From NCBI GenBank assembly GCA_050301235.1, contig JBNKZD010000204.1:1-64000 (forward strand): a stretch of 64,000 bases of DNA. Reading direction: 5' to 3'. Made by a program: the position numbers and the translations under genes. The DNA is from JAFGIN01 sp050301235 (GTDB lineage Bacteria > Fibrobacterota > Chitinivibrionia > Chitinivibrionales > Chitinispirillaceae). This document shows, one piece after another, positions 45,179 to 54,511 of this stretch (positions within the stretch are counted from its first letter, which is position 1; every line of letters begins with the position of its first letter). Under the pieces are notes generated by a model. The model saw only the letters and a program-made list of their open reading frames with translations, was not told the origin of the DNA and made no database searches.

Positions 45179-48100
45179 TCATATTTGGTTAAATACTGGC
45201 AGAGAAAAATAAAATACTGCTCCATTATTGACTTTTCCTTCAGCCCAGGTTCTGCCTCCATGACGGTTGATGATTCTGCGTACGTTTGCAAGGCCGATAC
45301 CGGTACCTTCAAATTCGTTTGTAGTGTGCAAACGTTGAAATACATTAAATAATTTTTTTTCATAATTGTGATCATAACCAACTCCGTTATCACGAATGAA
45401 AATGATGTTTTCTGTCGGTGAAATAGTGCATCCGATCTCAATTTCCGCTCGTTCACGAGGCCGCGTGAATTTTATAGCATTTGAAATCAGGTTACCAAGA
45501 ACCGTTCGCAAGAGAGCGCGGTCGCCTGTAACAACCGGTAGTTTGGCAATATGCCATTGAATAATTCTTTCTGTAAAATCTGGTTCAAGTTCATGGATGA
45601 CCTCGTCAATAAGGACTGCAAGATTAACCTGCTTTTTCGACATTTCAATGCGTCCCATACGCGAAAAAGAGAGAATATCATCTATCAGTATGCCCATTCG
45701 TCTTGCGGATTCGGAGATAGCAGTCATGTAGTGCCCGCTTTGTTCATCCAGGGAAGATGCCAATCTCTTTTGAAGTAGTTCCAGAAATCCATCTATATGA
45801 CGGAGGGGAGCGCGCAGATCGTGTGAAACTGAATAGGAAAAAGACTCCAATTCACAGTTGGTTGCCTGCAATTCGGCAGTGCGTTCCAGAACGCGATTTT
45901 CGAGTTCCCGGCTAAATCGGCGGATTTCCTCTTCAGCAAGTTTACGTTCGGTGATATCCTGCGCTGTGCCGCATAACCCTATGATCTTTCCCTGGGGATC
46001 GTACCTGGTTTCACTACGGGCCGTAATCCAGCGGCTTGGCGAATTCTTGTTTGCAAGCTCAAGATCGAGAACGTACGGTTCACCCGTTTCCATATTTTTC
46101 TTTACAGCAGCATCAAGCAGCGCAGCACTCGCAGGAGTATACACACGCAGATGTTCCACGTATCCAGGTGGAGGCTTGGTCGGATCAAAACCGTATATGT
46201 GATAATATTCTTGTGACCAGGTAATCGTATCGCTGGCGATGTCCCAATCCCAACTGCCAAGCCGTCCGAGTCGTTGCGCTTCCCTTAAAGCTGCTTCGCT
46301 GTTTCTGAGGGCTTCTTCTGCCTGTACGCGTTCAGTAATATCAGTAACGATTCCTTCAATGGCAAGTGGTTTACCTTCTTTGTCAGTCACTAAAATGTTA
46401 CGCTGATTAAGCCATCGAACATCCCCTGATTTGTGAATGATCTGATATTCATAGGTTGGAGGCATTTCGCCTTTTAACAGGTTTGTCTTCTGCTCTTCAA
46501 AATACGTGCGCCAGTCCGGATGGATTATTTGTTGAAATAGCAAAGGATTGGAATAAAATTCTTCAGCATAATACCCGAACATTGAATAAGCAGCCAGACT
46601 TATATACTCATAATTGCCATCGGTTAGCGACATTCTGTAGATAGTATCCCTGGCATTTTCCGCAAGTCTTCGGAACTTCTCTTCGCTTTTCAGCAACGAT
46701 TCTTCCGCTTGTTTCTTTTGACTTCTTGTCCTTAGGATTGCGATGCCAAACGCCAGGTTATCAGTTAGCTCTTTTAAAACTTCAACTTCACCATCGTCAA
46801 AAGCGTCTTCGGACGCAGAATATATTCCAAGAGCCCCGATAGTAACACCTTCGCTAATCAGAGGAAATACTGCGATCGAATTATACCCGCGCTCAATTGC
46901 TGACTGTCTCCATGGAGCAAAGTTCGGATCAGTTACTATATTTCGGACCAAACAAGGCTTCCCAGTACGGATAGCTGTACCTCCTGGCCCACGCCCGTTT
47001 TCAGTATCTGCCCATGTAATTTTTGCCTTCATGATGTATCCGGAATCAAACCCTGCATGCGATACGGGCCTAAAGGTTTTTGCTTCATCATATTCAACAA
47101 AGCCAACCCAGGCCAGACGATAACCTCCTGTGTCAACAATTACTCCGCAGACATCGTTTAACAGTGCGCTTTCTTCGGTCGCATGCATAAGTATCTGATT
47201 GACGTTACTTAACAATCTGAGAGAGCGGTTAATACCTGCCCGATCGGCTTCCAATTGTTTGATCTCAGTAATATCGATGAATGAAACTATTATTTGTTTT
47301 ATTACCCTGCTATCATCAAAAACCGGATCGGCATTTACAAGAGCCCAAGTAGTACAGACTGTATTCGGACGACTGAGGCCAACCACATAATTCCTCAGCG
47401 GCTGTTTTGTGGAAATCACCCTGTTTACCGGATACTCTTCATAGGGCATAAGTGTAGAATCTTCCCTGACGAAATGCCATGTATGGTCATTGACCATTTT
47501 CCCCTGAAGTTGTTCATCTGTCATTCCAAGCAACTGCTGGGCTTTTGGGTTGTATGTTATTATTTGAGTATCGGCTCCATGCACCATAACCGCAGTCTGA
47601 ATTTTCTGGATCAGGGTACGGTATTTCTCTTCACTTTCCATTAATGCAAGTTCAGCCTGTTTGCGTTCGGTGATATCTTGTAGCGTAAATACAACGCTTT
47701 CAATTTGTCCAGTCACATCAAATGTTGGTGCGCCATTTACAGAAAGAAACACCTGCCGACCGTTTGGCCAGACAATTGCATGCTGCACATCAAATACTGG
47801 CTTCCGTGTTTTCACGACCTTTTGAAACGGAAGCTGTTCGTCCGGGAAAGGATTGCCTGAAAAATCAGTGATGTGCCACTCCGGAGCGTTATAAGTCCTT
47901 CGGGTAATAATATTTAACGTCAACCCAAGAATAGTAACTGCCTGCGAGTTTGCAAAGGTAATCATTCCGTTTCTATCCACGGTGGTAATACCGATTGGAC
48001 TAGTCTCCATGATATTGGTGAGCAGCATGCGTTCACTCTTCAATTCTTCTTCAGCACGCATTCTCTCTGCTAGTTCAATCTGCAACTGTTTATTGACGTT

Positions 48101-48547
48101 GCAAAGCTCTTCAGTACGCTCCGAGACAGTTTTTTCCAGATGCACAGTTAACTGGTGCAAACGCAGATGGTTTCTTACACGGGCCAGAATCTCTTCCGGC
48201 TGGAATGGTTTGGTAATATAATCAACACCGCCTTCCTGGAAAGCTTTTACCTTATCACGTTCATCCTCCAGGATGCTGATAAAAATGATAGGAATGGAAG
48301 AAGTCTGCGTATTGGATTTAAGTCGTCGACAGATTTCATACCCGTCCATTTCCGGCATACGGATGTCAAGTAAAATAAGGTCAGGCAGAATAGATCGAAG
48401 AAACTCCAGCGCCAGCTCACCATCGGTTGCCGGATATACGGTATAGCCCCGCTCTGTCAACAAATTCGTTAAGAACTGGAGATTTGCGGTAGTATCATCC
48501 ACAACCAGTATTTTGTTAAAACTGGTTGTGTTCGCTTCTTCTGTCAT
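45179..48547 (-). CDS. Hybrid sensor histidine kinase (REC-PAS-PAS-GAF-PAS-PAS-HisKA-HATPase)
   Basis: 1122 residues, no membrane helix. The N-terminal receiver (about 12-125) has ILVVDD, LILLDIRMPEMDG and a Lys in YITKPF. PAS domains follow (about 165-420), then a GAF domain (about 440-600), then two PAS/PAC domains (about 620-870). HisKA has SVSHDLRAPLRHIDGF (His about 909), and the HATPase has NLISNAIKF, DNGVGYD and GTGIGLANV. It is probably a cytosolic integrator that receives phosphate from the upstream membrane kinase. Its ATG overlaps the upstream gene's stop by four bases with AAGGGTG before it. Confidence 0.9.
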   Translation of the reverse strand: MTEEANTTSFNKILVVDDTTANLQFLTNLLTERGYTVYPATDGELALEFLRSILPDLILLDIRMPEMDGYEICRRLKSNTQTSSIPIIFISILEDERDKVKAFQEGGVDYITKPFQPEEILARVRNHLRLHQLTVHLEKTVSERTEELCNVNKQLQIELAERMRAEEELKSERMLLTNIMETSPIGITTVDRNGMITFANSQAVTILGLTLNIITRRTYNAPEWHITDFSGNPFPDEQLPFQKVVKTRKPVFDVQHAIVWPNGRQVFLSVNGAPTFDVTGQIESVVFTLQDITERKQAELALMESEEKYRTLIQKIQTAVMVHGADTQIITYNPKAQQLLGMTDEQLQGKMVNDHTWHFVREDSTLMPYEEYPVNRVISTKQPLRNYVVGLSRPNTVCTTWALVNADPVFDDSRVIKQIIVSFIDITEIKQLEADRAGINRSLRLLSNVNQILMHATEESALLNDVCGVIVDTGGYRLAWVGFVEYDEAKTFRPVSHAGFDSGYIMKAKITWADTENGRGPGGTAIRTGKPCLVRNIVTDPNFAPWRQSAIERGYNSIAVFPLISEGVTIGALGIYSASEDAFDDGEVEVLKELTDNLAFGIAILRTRSQKKQAEESLLKSEEKFRRLAENARDTIYRMSLTDGNYEYISLAAYSMFGYYAEEFYSNPLLFQQIIHPDWRTYFEEQKTNLLKGEMPPTYEYQIIHKSGDVRWLNQRNILVTDKEGKPLAIEGIVTDITERVQAEEALRNSEAALREAQRLGRLGSWDWDIASDTITWSQEYYHIYGFDPTKPPPGYVEHLRVYTPASAALLDAAVKKNMETGEPYVLDLELANKNSPSRWITARSETRYDPQGKIIGLCGTAQDITERKLAEEEIRRFSRELENRVLERTAELQATNCELESFSYSVSHDLRAPLRHIDGFLELLQKRLASSLDEQSGHYMTAISESARRMGILIDDILSFSRMGRIEMSKKQVNLAVLIDEVIHELEPDFTERIIQWHIAKLPVVTGDRALLRTVLGNLISNAIKFTRPRERAEIEIGCTISPTENIIFIRDNGVGYDHNYEKKLFNVFQRLHTTNEFEGTGIGLANVRRIINRHGGRTWAEGKVNNGAVFYFSLPVFNQI

Positions 48548-50784
48548 GTTTCACCCTTCATGTTATTTTCACCATGTATTGATCGGATCTGACGCAGCAT
48601 CCGGCCGAATTGAAGATTGCGGGCCATGGCCGCAAGTGTATTGGATAGAGACGGATTATCAGCACGAATCGCTTCAATTGCTCTGCTTATAGCGCCAACA
48701 TCAAGCCTGACCAGGGCATTTTCAAGTCCGTTAATCAATTGATCAGGCAAACCTGTCAGCTCATTTGTATCAAGTGTTTCCGAAACTACCGCTGACGTTA
48801 TCTCTTTTTCATATTTGAACCGTACACTGAGATGTTTACCCAGCGTTTCGAAAATTTCATTATCTTTATAAGGTTTACGGATAAAATCATCGAATCCTGC
48901 TGCTAAAATAGGCTGTCGTTCTTCTTTAAAAGCATGAGCAGTAATTGCAACGAGTTTGGTTTGCGTACGGGTTTTGGAGGCTCTTATCAGACTTGCAGCT
49001 TCAAGACCATCCATAACAGGCATTCGGATATCCATAAAGATCAGATCTGGATGCCACTGCTCTGTAATGGTAACAGCTTCTTTCCCATTAATCGCTTCGC
49101 GAAGATCAAAATTAAAAGGCTCAAGTAGTTTGCGAAGAAGAATCCTGTTATCTGCCTGGTCCTCAGCTATAAGAAGGCGATAGCGCTGCTCAGCTTCCAT
49201 CCCAGTCACACGGCCCATCTGATTCCCGCCAGATATAACTTCAGGAGCTACAACGATTACAGGCAGTTCGACATGAAATACCGAGCCCTTCCCCGGTTCG
49301 CTATCTACACGGATTGTGCCACCCATCAACTCCACATACTGCTTGCAGATAGCAAGCCCCAATCCTGTACCGGATTTACTTGACAAATTTCCCCCCAGTT
49401 GTACAAAGGGTTCAAAGAGCCGTTCACGGTCTTCCTCGCGGATGCCAGGTCCGGTGTCAATAACCGAAATATGAATAGTAATATAGGTAGAGGTGTCAGA
49501 AGGATCCTCCTTTTTCCAATCTTCAGCCTTCAATGGAGCATAATTAATTTTCAAAGTCACACTGCCCTCTTCAGTGAACTTAATCGCATTTCCTATCAGG
49601 TTGAACAGCATCTGCCTTAGTTTGTTCTCGTCAGCAATGACATACCGGGGAAGATTCGGAGACTGTTCCAGCGTAAAGGTCAGCCCTTTCTCATGAACAC
49701 TCACATATATCAACGACTTTACTACTTGGATAAGCTGGTAGAGATCTGTTGGCGACTCCTCAAGAAACACGCGCCCGGCTTCAATTTTAGAGATGTCCAG
49801 CACATTATTGATCAGGTTCAGCAGGTGTTTACCGCTATGATTGATAATATTTAAAGATTCCTTTTGATCATTGGTGGCATGCGGATCATTCTGCATCAGT
49901 TGAGAGAATCCAAGAACAGCGTTAAGCGGAGTTCGCAGTTCATGGCTCATACTGGCAAGAAAAATGCTCTTGGCCTGGTTGGCTTTTTCGGCCTGCTCCT
50001 TGGCGATGGTTAATTCCTGCGTTCTTTGCCGTACCATCTCTTCGAGATTGTCACGGTGGGCCTTCAATTCTGTCATTTGTGTCCGGATCGTTTCTGCCAT
50101 CTGGCCTAGCGTTGTACCAAATGTCTGAAACTCCAGCCAGGGAAGTTCGGGCATGGGAGTATCGTAAATGCCGGCGGCATAAGGTTTGACAACCCTGTCC
50201 AGGGTTTCAATCGGTTTATTGAGAAACAGTCTGGCCAGAAGATTACTGAGGATAATCAGTACGATAGCAATTACAAACATGATCGTTGCAAATGGTGTCA
50301 ATAGCTTACGTCCAGCCTCAGCCGCGTCACGTTTGGTCAACGCCAACCTGATTTCCCCCAACAGTTCTCCTTTATGGTAAACTTTCGTGGCGGTGACAAG
50401 CGTATCGGTTTCCTTACTCTTCTTACTGCTATGAATCACTCCACCGGCCGTGTCCAGGATCTCCAGATCGGCGACCAGCTCGTTTTGAGAGAATGTTTTG
50501 CAAATGGCACCGATGGTATTGTCATCGTATGTCCAGAGTGGCACTTCCAGCGCTCCTGCCAGATATTTGCCGTATTCCAGGGCTTTTCCAGCAATATCAT
50601 GTTCCTGCTTTTGGATCGCCCTAAGGTAGAGAAGAGCGATCATGATGATAGAAACAAGTATTACGGCGCTCGTCAATCCTACAGCAAAACGCCGGGATAG
50701 GGAGTGAGGAATTTTTTTATTCGTCGTTAATGGTTTAAGTTCATCTGGTATATTTCTATTTTTTAAATTGTTCATATTCGTCAC
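48544..50784 (-). CDS. Membrane hybrid histidine kinase (TM-sensor-TM-HAMP-HisKA-HATPase-REC)
   Basis: 746 residues from a GTG; an ATG nine bases later is also possible. Two membrane helices (about 34-55 and 164-186) enclose a periplasmic sensor of about 105 residues. HAMP, a coiled coil, HisKA (FLASMSHELRTPLN, H281), HATPase (NLIGNAIKFT, GTGLGLAICKQYVELMGG) and a receiver (LIFMDIRMPVMDG) follow. The C-terminal helical region may be a degenerate Hpt. It resembles BarA-type kinases. Eight bases separate it from the solute-binding protein gene, so that protein may present ligand to its periplasmic domain. Confidence 0.9.
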   Translation of the reverse strand: MTNMNNLKNRNIPDELKPLTTNKKIPHSLSRRFAVGLTSAVILVSIIMIALLYLRAIQKQEHDIAGKALEYGKYLAGALEVPLWTYDDNTIGAICKTFSQNELVADLEILDTAGGVIHSSKKSKETDTLVTATKVYHKGELLGEIRLALTKRDAAEAGRKLLTPFATIMFVIAIVLIILSNLLARLFLNKPIETLDRVVKPYAAGIYDTPMPELPWLEFQTFGTTLGQMAETIRTQMTELKAHRDNLEEMVRQRTQELTIAKEQAEKANQAKSIFLASMSHELRTPLNAVLGFSQLMQNDPHATNDQKESLNIINHSGKHLLNLINNVLDISKIEAGRVFLEESPTDLYQLIQVVKSLIYVSVHEKGLTFTLEQSPNLPRYVIADENKLRQMLFNLIGNAIKFTEEGSVTLKINYAPLKAEDWKKEDPSDTSTYITIHISVIDTGPGIREEDRERLFEPFVQLGGNLSSKSGTGLGLAICKQYVELMGGTIRVDSEPGKGSVFHVELPVIVVAPEVISGGNQMGRVTGMEAEQRYRLLIAEDQADNRILLRKLLEPFNFDLREAINGKEAVTITEQWHPDLIFMDIRMPVMDGLEAASLIRASKTRTQTKLVAITAHAFKEERQPILAAGFDDFIRKPYKDNEIFETLGKHLSVRFKYEKEITSAVVSETLDTNELTGLPDQLINGLENALVRLDVGAISRAIEAIRADNPSLSNTLAAMARNLQFGRMLRQIRSIHGENNMKGET

Positions 50785-50792
50785 TTATTCAA

Positions 50793-51554
50793 TTATTTCG
50801 TGAATTGCGTCTGCCAATAGTCGGCGATGATTTTGTCATATGTGCCGTCTGCTCGCATCGCCTGGATCTCTTTGCCGAATCTCTGGCTCAGCTCTTCAAG
50901 GTCCCGTTTTTTCGAAAACATAAGATATGTCGGAAGAGTCTGTACTACAGGTTTTAATTCCCTGACCGCGTTTGACAACTGAAGTTTATTGAGTACAAAT
51001 GCCGCAAGTTCCCGGTTGCTTACCCAGTAATCAAGTCTTCCGGCGACCAGCATTTTGAGATTACCCTCGGCAGTATTGGAACGCTGGATATTGCGGAGTG
51101 TCCCATTGTCAACAACATTGTCAAACACATTGCCGTAGCGATATTTATTGATCACCCCGACACGGTAATCACGTAGTTTGCTGAAATCTCCGTCGAAGTT
51201 AAGTGGGGAATCTGCTTTGACAAACAGGGACATGGTCTGCCAGATCAAAACTTCAGTGGGGTAGAATGCAAAGGTTTCCCGCACCGGAGTTTTGGCGACC
51301 GTAAATATTCCGTCGGCGTTGCCATCGCTAACCATCTTGTGGGCCCGTGCAAAGGGGTACAGCTTGATCTCAACCGGCTGTCCTATCCTCCGAAACGCCT
51401 CTTTAACAATGGCAGCAACAAACCCCTTAAGTTCCCCGTTTTCTTCATACTGGTAGGGATAGTACTGGTGCGTGACTATTTGCAGTACTGGTTCAGAATA
51501 AGCCATCGGCACAGGCAGGATCAGCAGCAACAAAAGAATAAACAGTTTTTTCAT
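50793..51554 (-). CDS. Periplasmic solute-binding protein, family 3
   Basis: About 253 residues. The signal peptide KKLFILLLLLILPVPMAYS is followed by a bilobed SBP family 3 fold (ITHQYYPYQYEENGELKGF, EAFRRIGQPVEIKLYPFARA, DGIFTVAKTPVRE, DYRVGVINKYRYGNVF, ADGTYDKIIADYW). Such proteins bind amino acids or related small molecules. No ABC permease or ATPase is nearby, so its job is more likely ligand presentation to the neighbouring kinases. The ATG at 51554 has AAGGAGA upstream and begins the signal peptide. An in-frame codon at 51587 was rejected. Confidence 0.88.
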   Translation of the reverse strand: MKKLFILLLLLILPVPMAYSEPVLQIVTHQYYPYQYEENGELKGFVAAIVKEAFRRIGQPVEIKLYPFARAHKMVSDGNADGIFTVAKTPVRETFAFYPTEVLIWQTMSLFVKADSPLNFDGDFSKLRDYRVGVINKYRYGNVFDNVVDNGTLRNIQRSNTAEGNLKMLVAGRLDYWVSNRELAAFVLNKLQLSNAVRELKPVVQTLPTYLMFSKKRDLEELSQRFGKEIQAMRADGTYDKIIADYWQTQFTK

Positions 51555-51587
51555 GTGTGTGTCTCCTTGGGGGCAATCAGCCCGCAA

Positions 51588-52301
51588 GATGTGTGTGATG
51601 GTGTTCCCTTCTCTTCGCTATCCTCCCCCTGCGGATTGCTTACAGGTATTTAATATTTTATACTTAAGAGTTAAAATAACTACTTGATTTAGTCATGTAC
51701 AATAATAGCTGACAAAAAACTAGAGAATAATCGATCATTTTAAAAATTACCTTTATGGTTTGAAGCAGTTTTTTTCTTTTCTTATTTCGCGTAGTTAGCT
51801 TATGCTATCCTTATTTTTAAATTTTTATGGAATTCTGAAGCAAAAAGTTCTCAAAACAGTACTTCGTAAAAAGTTACACTTAGGAGCAATACCAATTAAT
51901 TGCAATAAATTAATATAATGCAAGGGTATTTGGTGATGGTTTGCGATGAATTGCAATACGAATTGAATATGTCAACGGATGATAAGGATCACTATCTACC
52001 CGGTCTTCATCAAATGTTTAGGCATAGCTTCTAATTCTGTCTACAAGGCCAGTTTTTAAATGCAAAATAGAAACTTACAACAGAGCCAAGAGCAAATGTA
52101 ATCGCTACTGGGTGCTTATTGTCTTAGAGATAAGGATCATACCTTCTCTGGTTAATTTATTATGAATAAGGTTTTTGGGAATATCTGAGTGATTTGCAGA
52201 TTCCTTTTTTAAAGTTTTACTAATGGAGAATTGGATAGCCTGAATTTCAATGCTGTCCATATCCCAAAAAGTATGGAAGTTGGTTAAATATATAGTCTGA
52301 T
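51588..52301. other. Intergenic region between the sensor operon and the FG-GAP gene
   Basis: About 710 bp, AT-rich. It contains the promoter of the SBP-kinase operon and the right copy of the 18-bp direct repeat (52110-52127). Short frames at 51918-52034 (plus) and 52105-52308 (minus) lack family signals. Confidence 0.35.
52110..52127 (+). repeat. 18-bp direct repeat, right copy
   Basis: Partner of the repeat at 45109-45126 (16 of 18 bases identical, same orientation). Confidence 0.35.
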
Positions 52302-53837
52302 TCACCACACAAACGAATCACTAAAGTCCTGGATAATGTTTTCCAGGTGTAGCACATACAGACCATGGGGAACAACGACACCATAATCATTTTTTCCATC
52401 CCACTGCATCGAATTCAGATTTCCCATAGACGGTTTTCCGCTTAGGGTCCGAATCTTTTCACCTTTTGCGGTGTAAATTCCGATTGAAGAAATCGCGGAG
52501 CGAGGAACACCGAATGTAATTAAAACCGATCCATTTATAGCACGGGATACCCTTATTGAATTGTTCCTTTTTTCAGATCCGGAGATTTCTTGTTTTACAT
52601 TTACCCCGGTACGTTTTTGCAAAAAAATGAATGAACCTTTTTTCCCAGCCATGGTTATATCGGGGTAAGTATCACCATTCATGTCACCGCAATAAATTTC
52701 GGTACCAATTCCGGATGACGTGTCGATTAAATGGGGGGTAAACTTTGCACCACCCTCAAAAGTAGGTGAACGCGTCAGCCTAAACCAGTAGGCCACTGCT
52801 GGAGAATCTGTTTCAGGATCCGATCCTGAGTTTTTATGTACCCACCATCGCTTGGCAGAAACAACATCCTTCAGACCATCTCCGTCAATGTCGCAAAGTG
52901 CTACTGCATGCGGTTCCGAAAATGCCGCGCCATACTTGGCTTCTTCACTTCGGTTACCCATTATCATGTGCTTTATAAAAGTAATACCGCCGCTACCGTC
53001 ATCGACATTTTCAAACCACGCTAACCCCCATCCGTGAGCATCTAACGCCGAAACCACATCATTTCTGCCGTCCCCATTGACATCATAAACAGGCATCTGT
53101 GAAGGACCAACGCCATCTCTTGTCGATGAGCCTTTGGGTGCAAAATAATATTCATGAAGCTTCCATTGCGGATCTCCTGTAAGCGAAGCGGGTTGCTCCC
53201 ACCACCCTTCCTTGGTGATAAGATCCATCCGTCCGTCCTTGTTTACATCGCCTACTCCCATGCCGTGTGTATTCGCAAACCAGGTTCCTTTAGGCGAAAT
53301 ATTGTGAAACTGACACTGGGCCGTTGGGTTCGACCAGTTTACTGCGGCAAACCCCCAATACCCGCTTTTTACGCCGACAAACTCCGGTTTTTCATCTCCA
53401 TCGATATCGGTAAACGTGGGAGATTCCATGTCAATACCCGTAAAAACCTGATGAGAACTCCACCTTCTGGTTGTGTTTTTCGGATTTTCATACCAGATAC
53501 AACTACCGGTGCCTGCAGCGGTAATAATTACAATGTCCATATATCCGTCACCGTTCATGTCGTAAACGAACGTATGCCAGTTCGAAACCCAGCTTTGAAG
53601 GTTTGTCACAGGGCTGCCACTGTAAATATCGTGTTTTGTTGTAAAGGAAGGACCTTCATACCACCAAGGCCCGGAACAGACGTCTACTTTTCCATTTTTG
53701 TCAAAATCGGCGAAGCAATTACTTTCCGTATAGTATTGCTTATTCAGAGTGATCTTTGTCCATTCAACAGTGACTTCACCCATAATGGAAAAACAGATTC
53801 CCAAGATTAACAAAAAAACAGTTCGTTCGGCCTTCAT
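52302..53837 (-). CDS. Secreted FG-GAP/VCBS propeller protein with C-terminal sorting-like module
   Basis: 511 residues. The signal peptide (VFLLILGICFSIMG) is followed by several FG-GAP-type calcium-binding repeats: DFDKNGKVD, DMNGDGYMDIV, DIDGDEKPEFV, DVNKDGRMDLI, DVNGDGRNDVV, DIDGDGLKDVV, DMNGDTYPDIT. The last 90 residues (SIGIYTAKGEKIRTL, MQWDGKNDYGVVVPHGLYVL) are a FlgD-like/type IX-like C-terminal module. It probably forms an extracellular seven-bladed propeller. A GGGGGGAG precedes the ATG. It is divergent from the enzyme cassette downstream and may share its promoter region. Confidence 0.85.
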   Translation of the reverse strand: MKAERTVFLLILGICFSIMGEVTVEWTKITLNKQYYTESNCFADFDKNGKVDVCSGPWWYEGPSFTTKHDIYSGSPVTNLQSWVSNWHTFVYDMNGDGYMDIVIITAAGTGSCIWYENPKNTTRRWSSHQVFTGIDMESPTFTDIDGDEKPEFVGVKSGYWGFAAVNWSNPTAQCQFHNISPKGTWFANTHGMGVGDVNKDGRMDLITKEGWWEQPASLTGDPQWKLHEYYFAPKGSSTRDGVGPSQMPVYDVNGDGRNDVVSALDAHGWGLAWFENVDDGSGGITFIKHMIMGNRSEEAKYGAAFSEPHAVALCDIDGDGLKDVVSAKRWWVHKNSGSDPETDSPAVAYWFRLTRSPTFEGGAKFTPHLIDTSSGIGTEIYCGDMNGDTYPDITMAGKKGSFIFLQKRTGVNVKQEISGSEKRNNSIRVSRAINGSVLITFGVPRSAISSIGIYTAKGEKIRTLSGKPSMGNLNSMQWDGKNDYGVVVPHGLYVLHLENIIQDFSDSFVW

Positions 53838-54511
53838 GCTCCCCCCCGTAATATCTGAACGTTTAAACGGCTCAAAGCCATTTTACAATAGTTACATTAG
53901 CAATGTATAATAATGTAATTAGTATCTGTTCAAAATACACTAAAAAGATCGTTCATACTTCGATCAGACTCAACACGAACGGTCTTTTTAAGCAAAAATC
54001 GCAAATTACGTTCATCCCGTAAAAAGGCGGGAAGCTTGTCGAAAAAAAAGGACAAAAAGATATTTTTTACAGAAACTAATCGCATAAGTCCAGCTCAGAT
54101 TTCACCAGAAACTATGGTACATCGTGCAATAATCTCTGCGACACATTTCTATCACTAACATTTAATTTATTGGATATCCCCCCTGTAATTATTCAAAAAG
54201 AATACCATCTTCAGTAATATAAGCTTAAAATGATGAGATTTGATTTTTTTTTCAAAATACACGAAAAAAAACCCTCCAATTATTTATTCTATGCCAGTTA
54301 ATTAAAATTATCTACATTTTAGAATTTTTGGATTATATTAATAAAATGTTTGACATCACTTCTAAACATCGGAGTTGACGATTCGGGGGGATCTGATGTA
54401 TCTGGTATTGCACCCCTGCCTTGCGGTAAGTTATTACCATTTAAGAAGTAAAAGATAAATAATCTTACTTTATAATTAACCGGTTAACATATTATCAACG
54501 AGGGGGTATAT
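53838..54511. promoter_or_regulatory. Divergent promoter region of the extracytoplasmic enzyme cassette
   Basis: 674 bp between the FG-GAP gene (minus) and the DUF362 gene (plus). It contains the hairpin at 53942-53989, and a smaller CCCG..CGGG stem follows near 54017. The rest is AT-rich and no clear operator was seen. Confidence 0.4.
53942..53989. repeat. REP-like hairpin
   Basis: AAAAAGATCGTTC (53942-53954) pairs with GAACGGTCTTTTT (53977-53989) with one mismatch. The loop carries TTCATACTTCGA, also found at 22838-22849. It has A and T tails on both sides, like a bidirectional terminator, but the neighbouring genes diverge, so a repeat is the better reading. Confidence 0.55.

Noticed and set aside
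52105..52308. 67-codon minus-strand frame after the FG-GAP gene
   Set aside because: Weak start, no homology signal, and it overlaps the FG-GAP stop.
53942..53989. Bidirectional transcription terminator
   Set aside because: The hairpin has A/T tails, but the flanking genes diverge from it, so a terminator makes no sense there.
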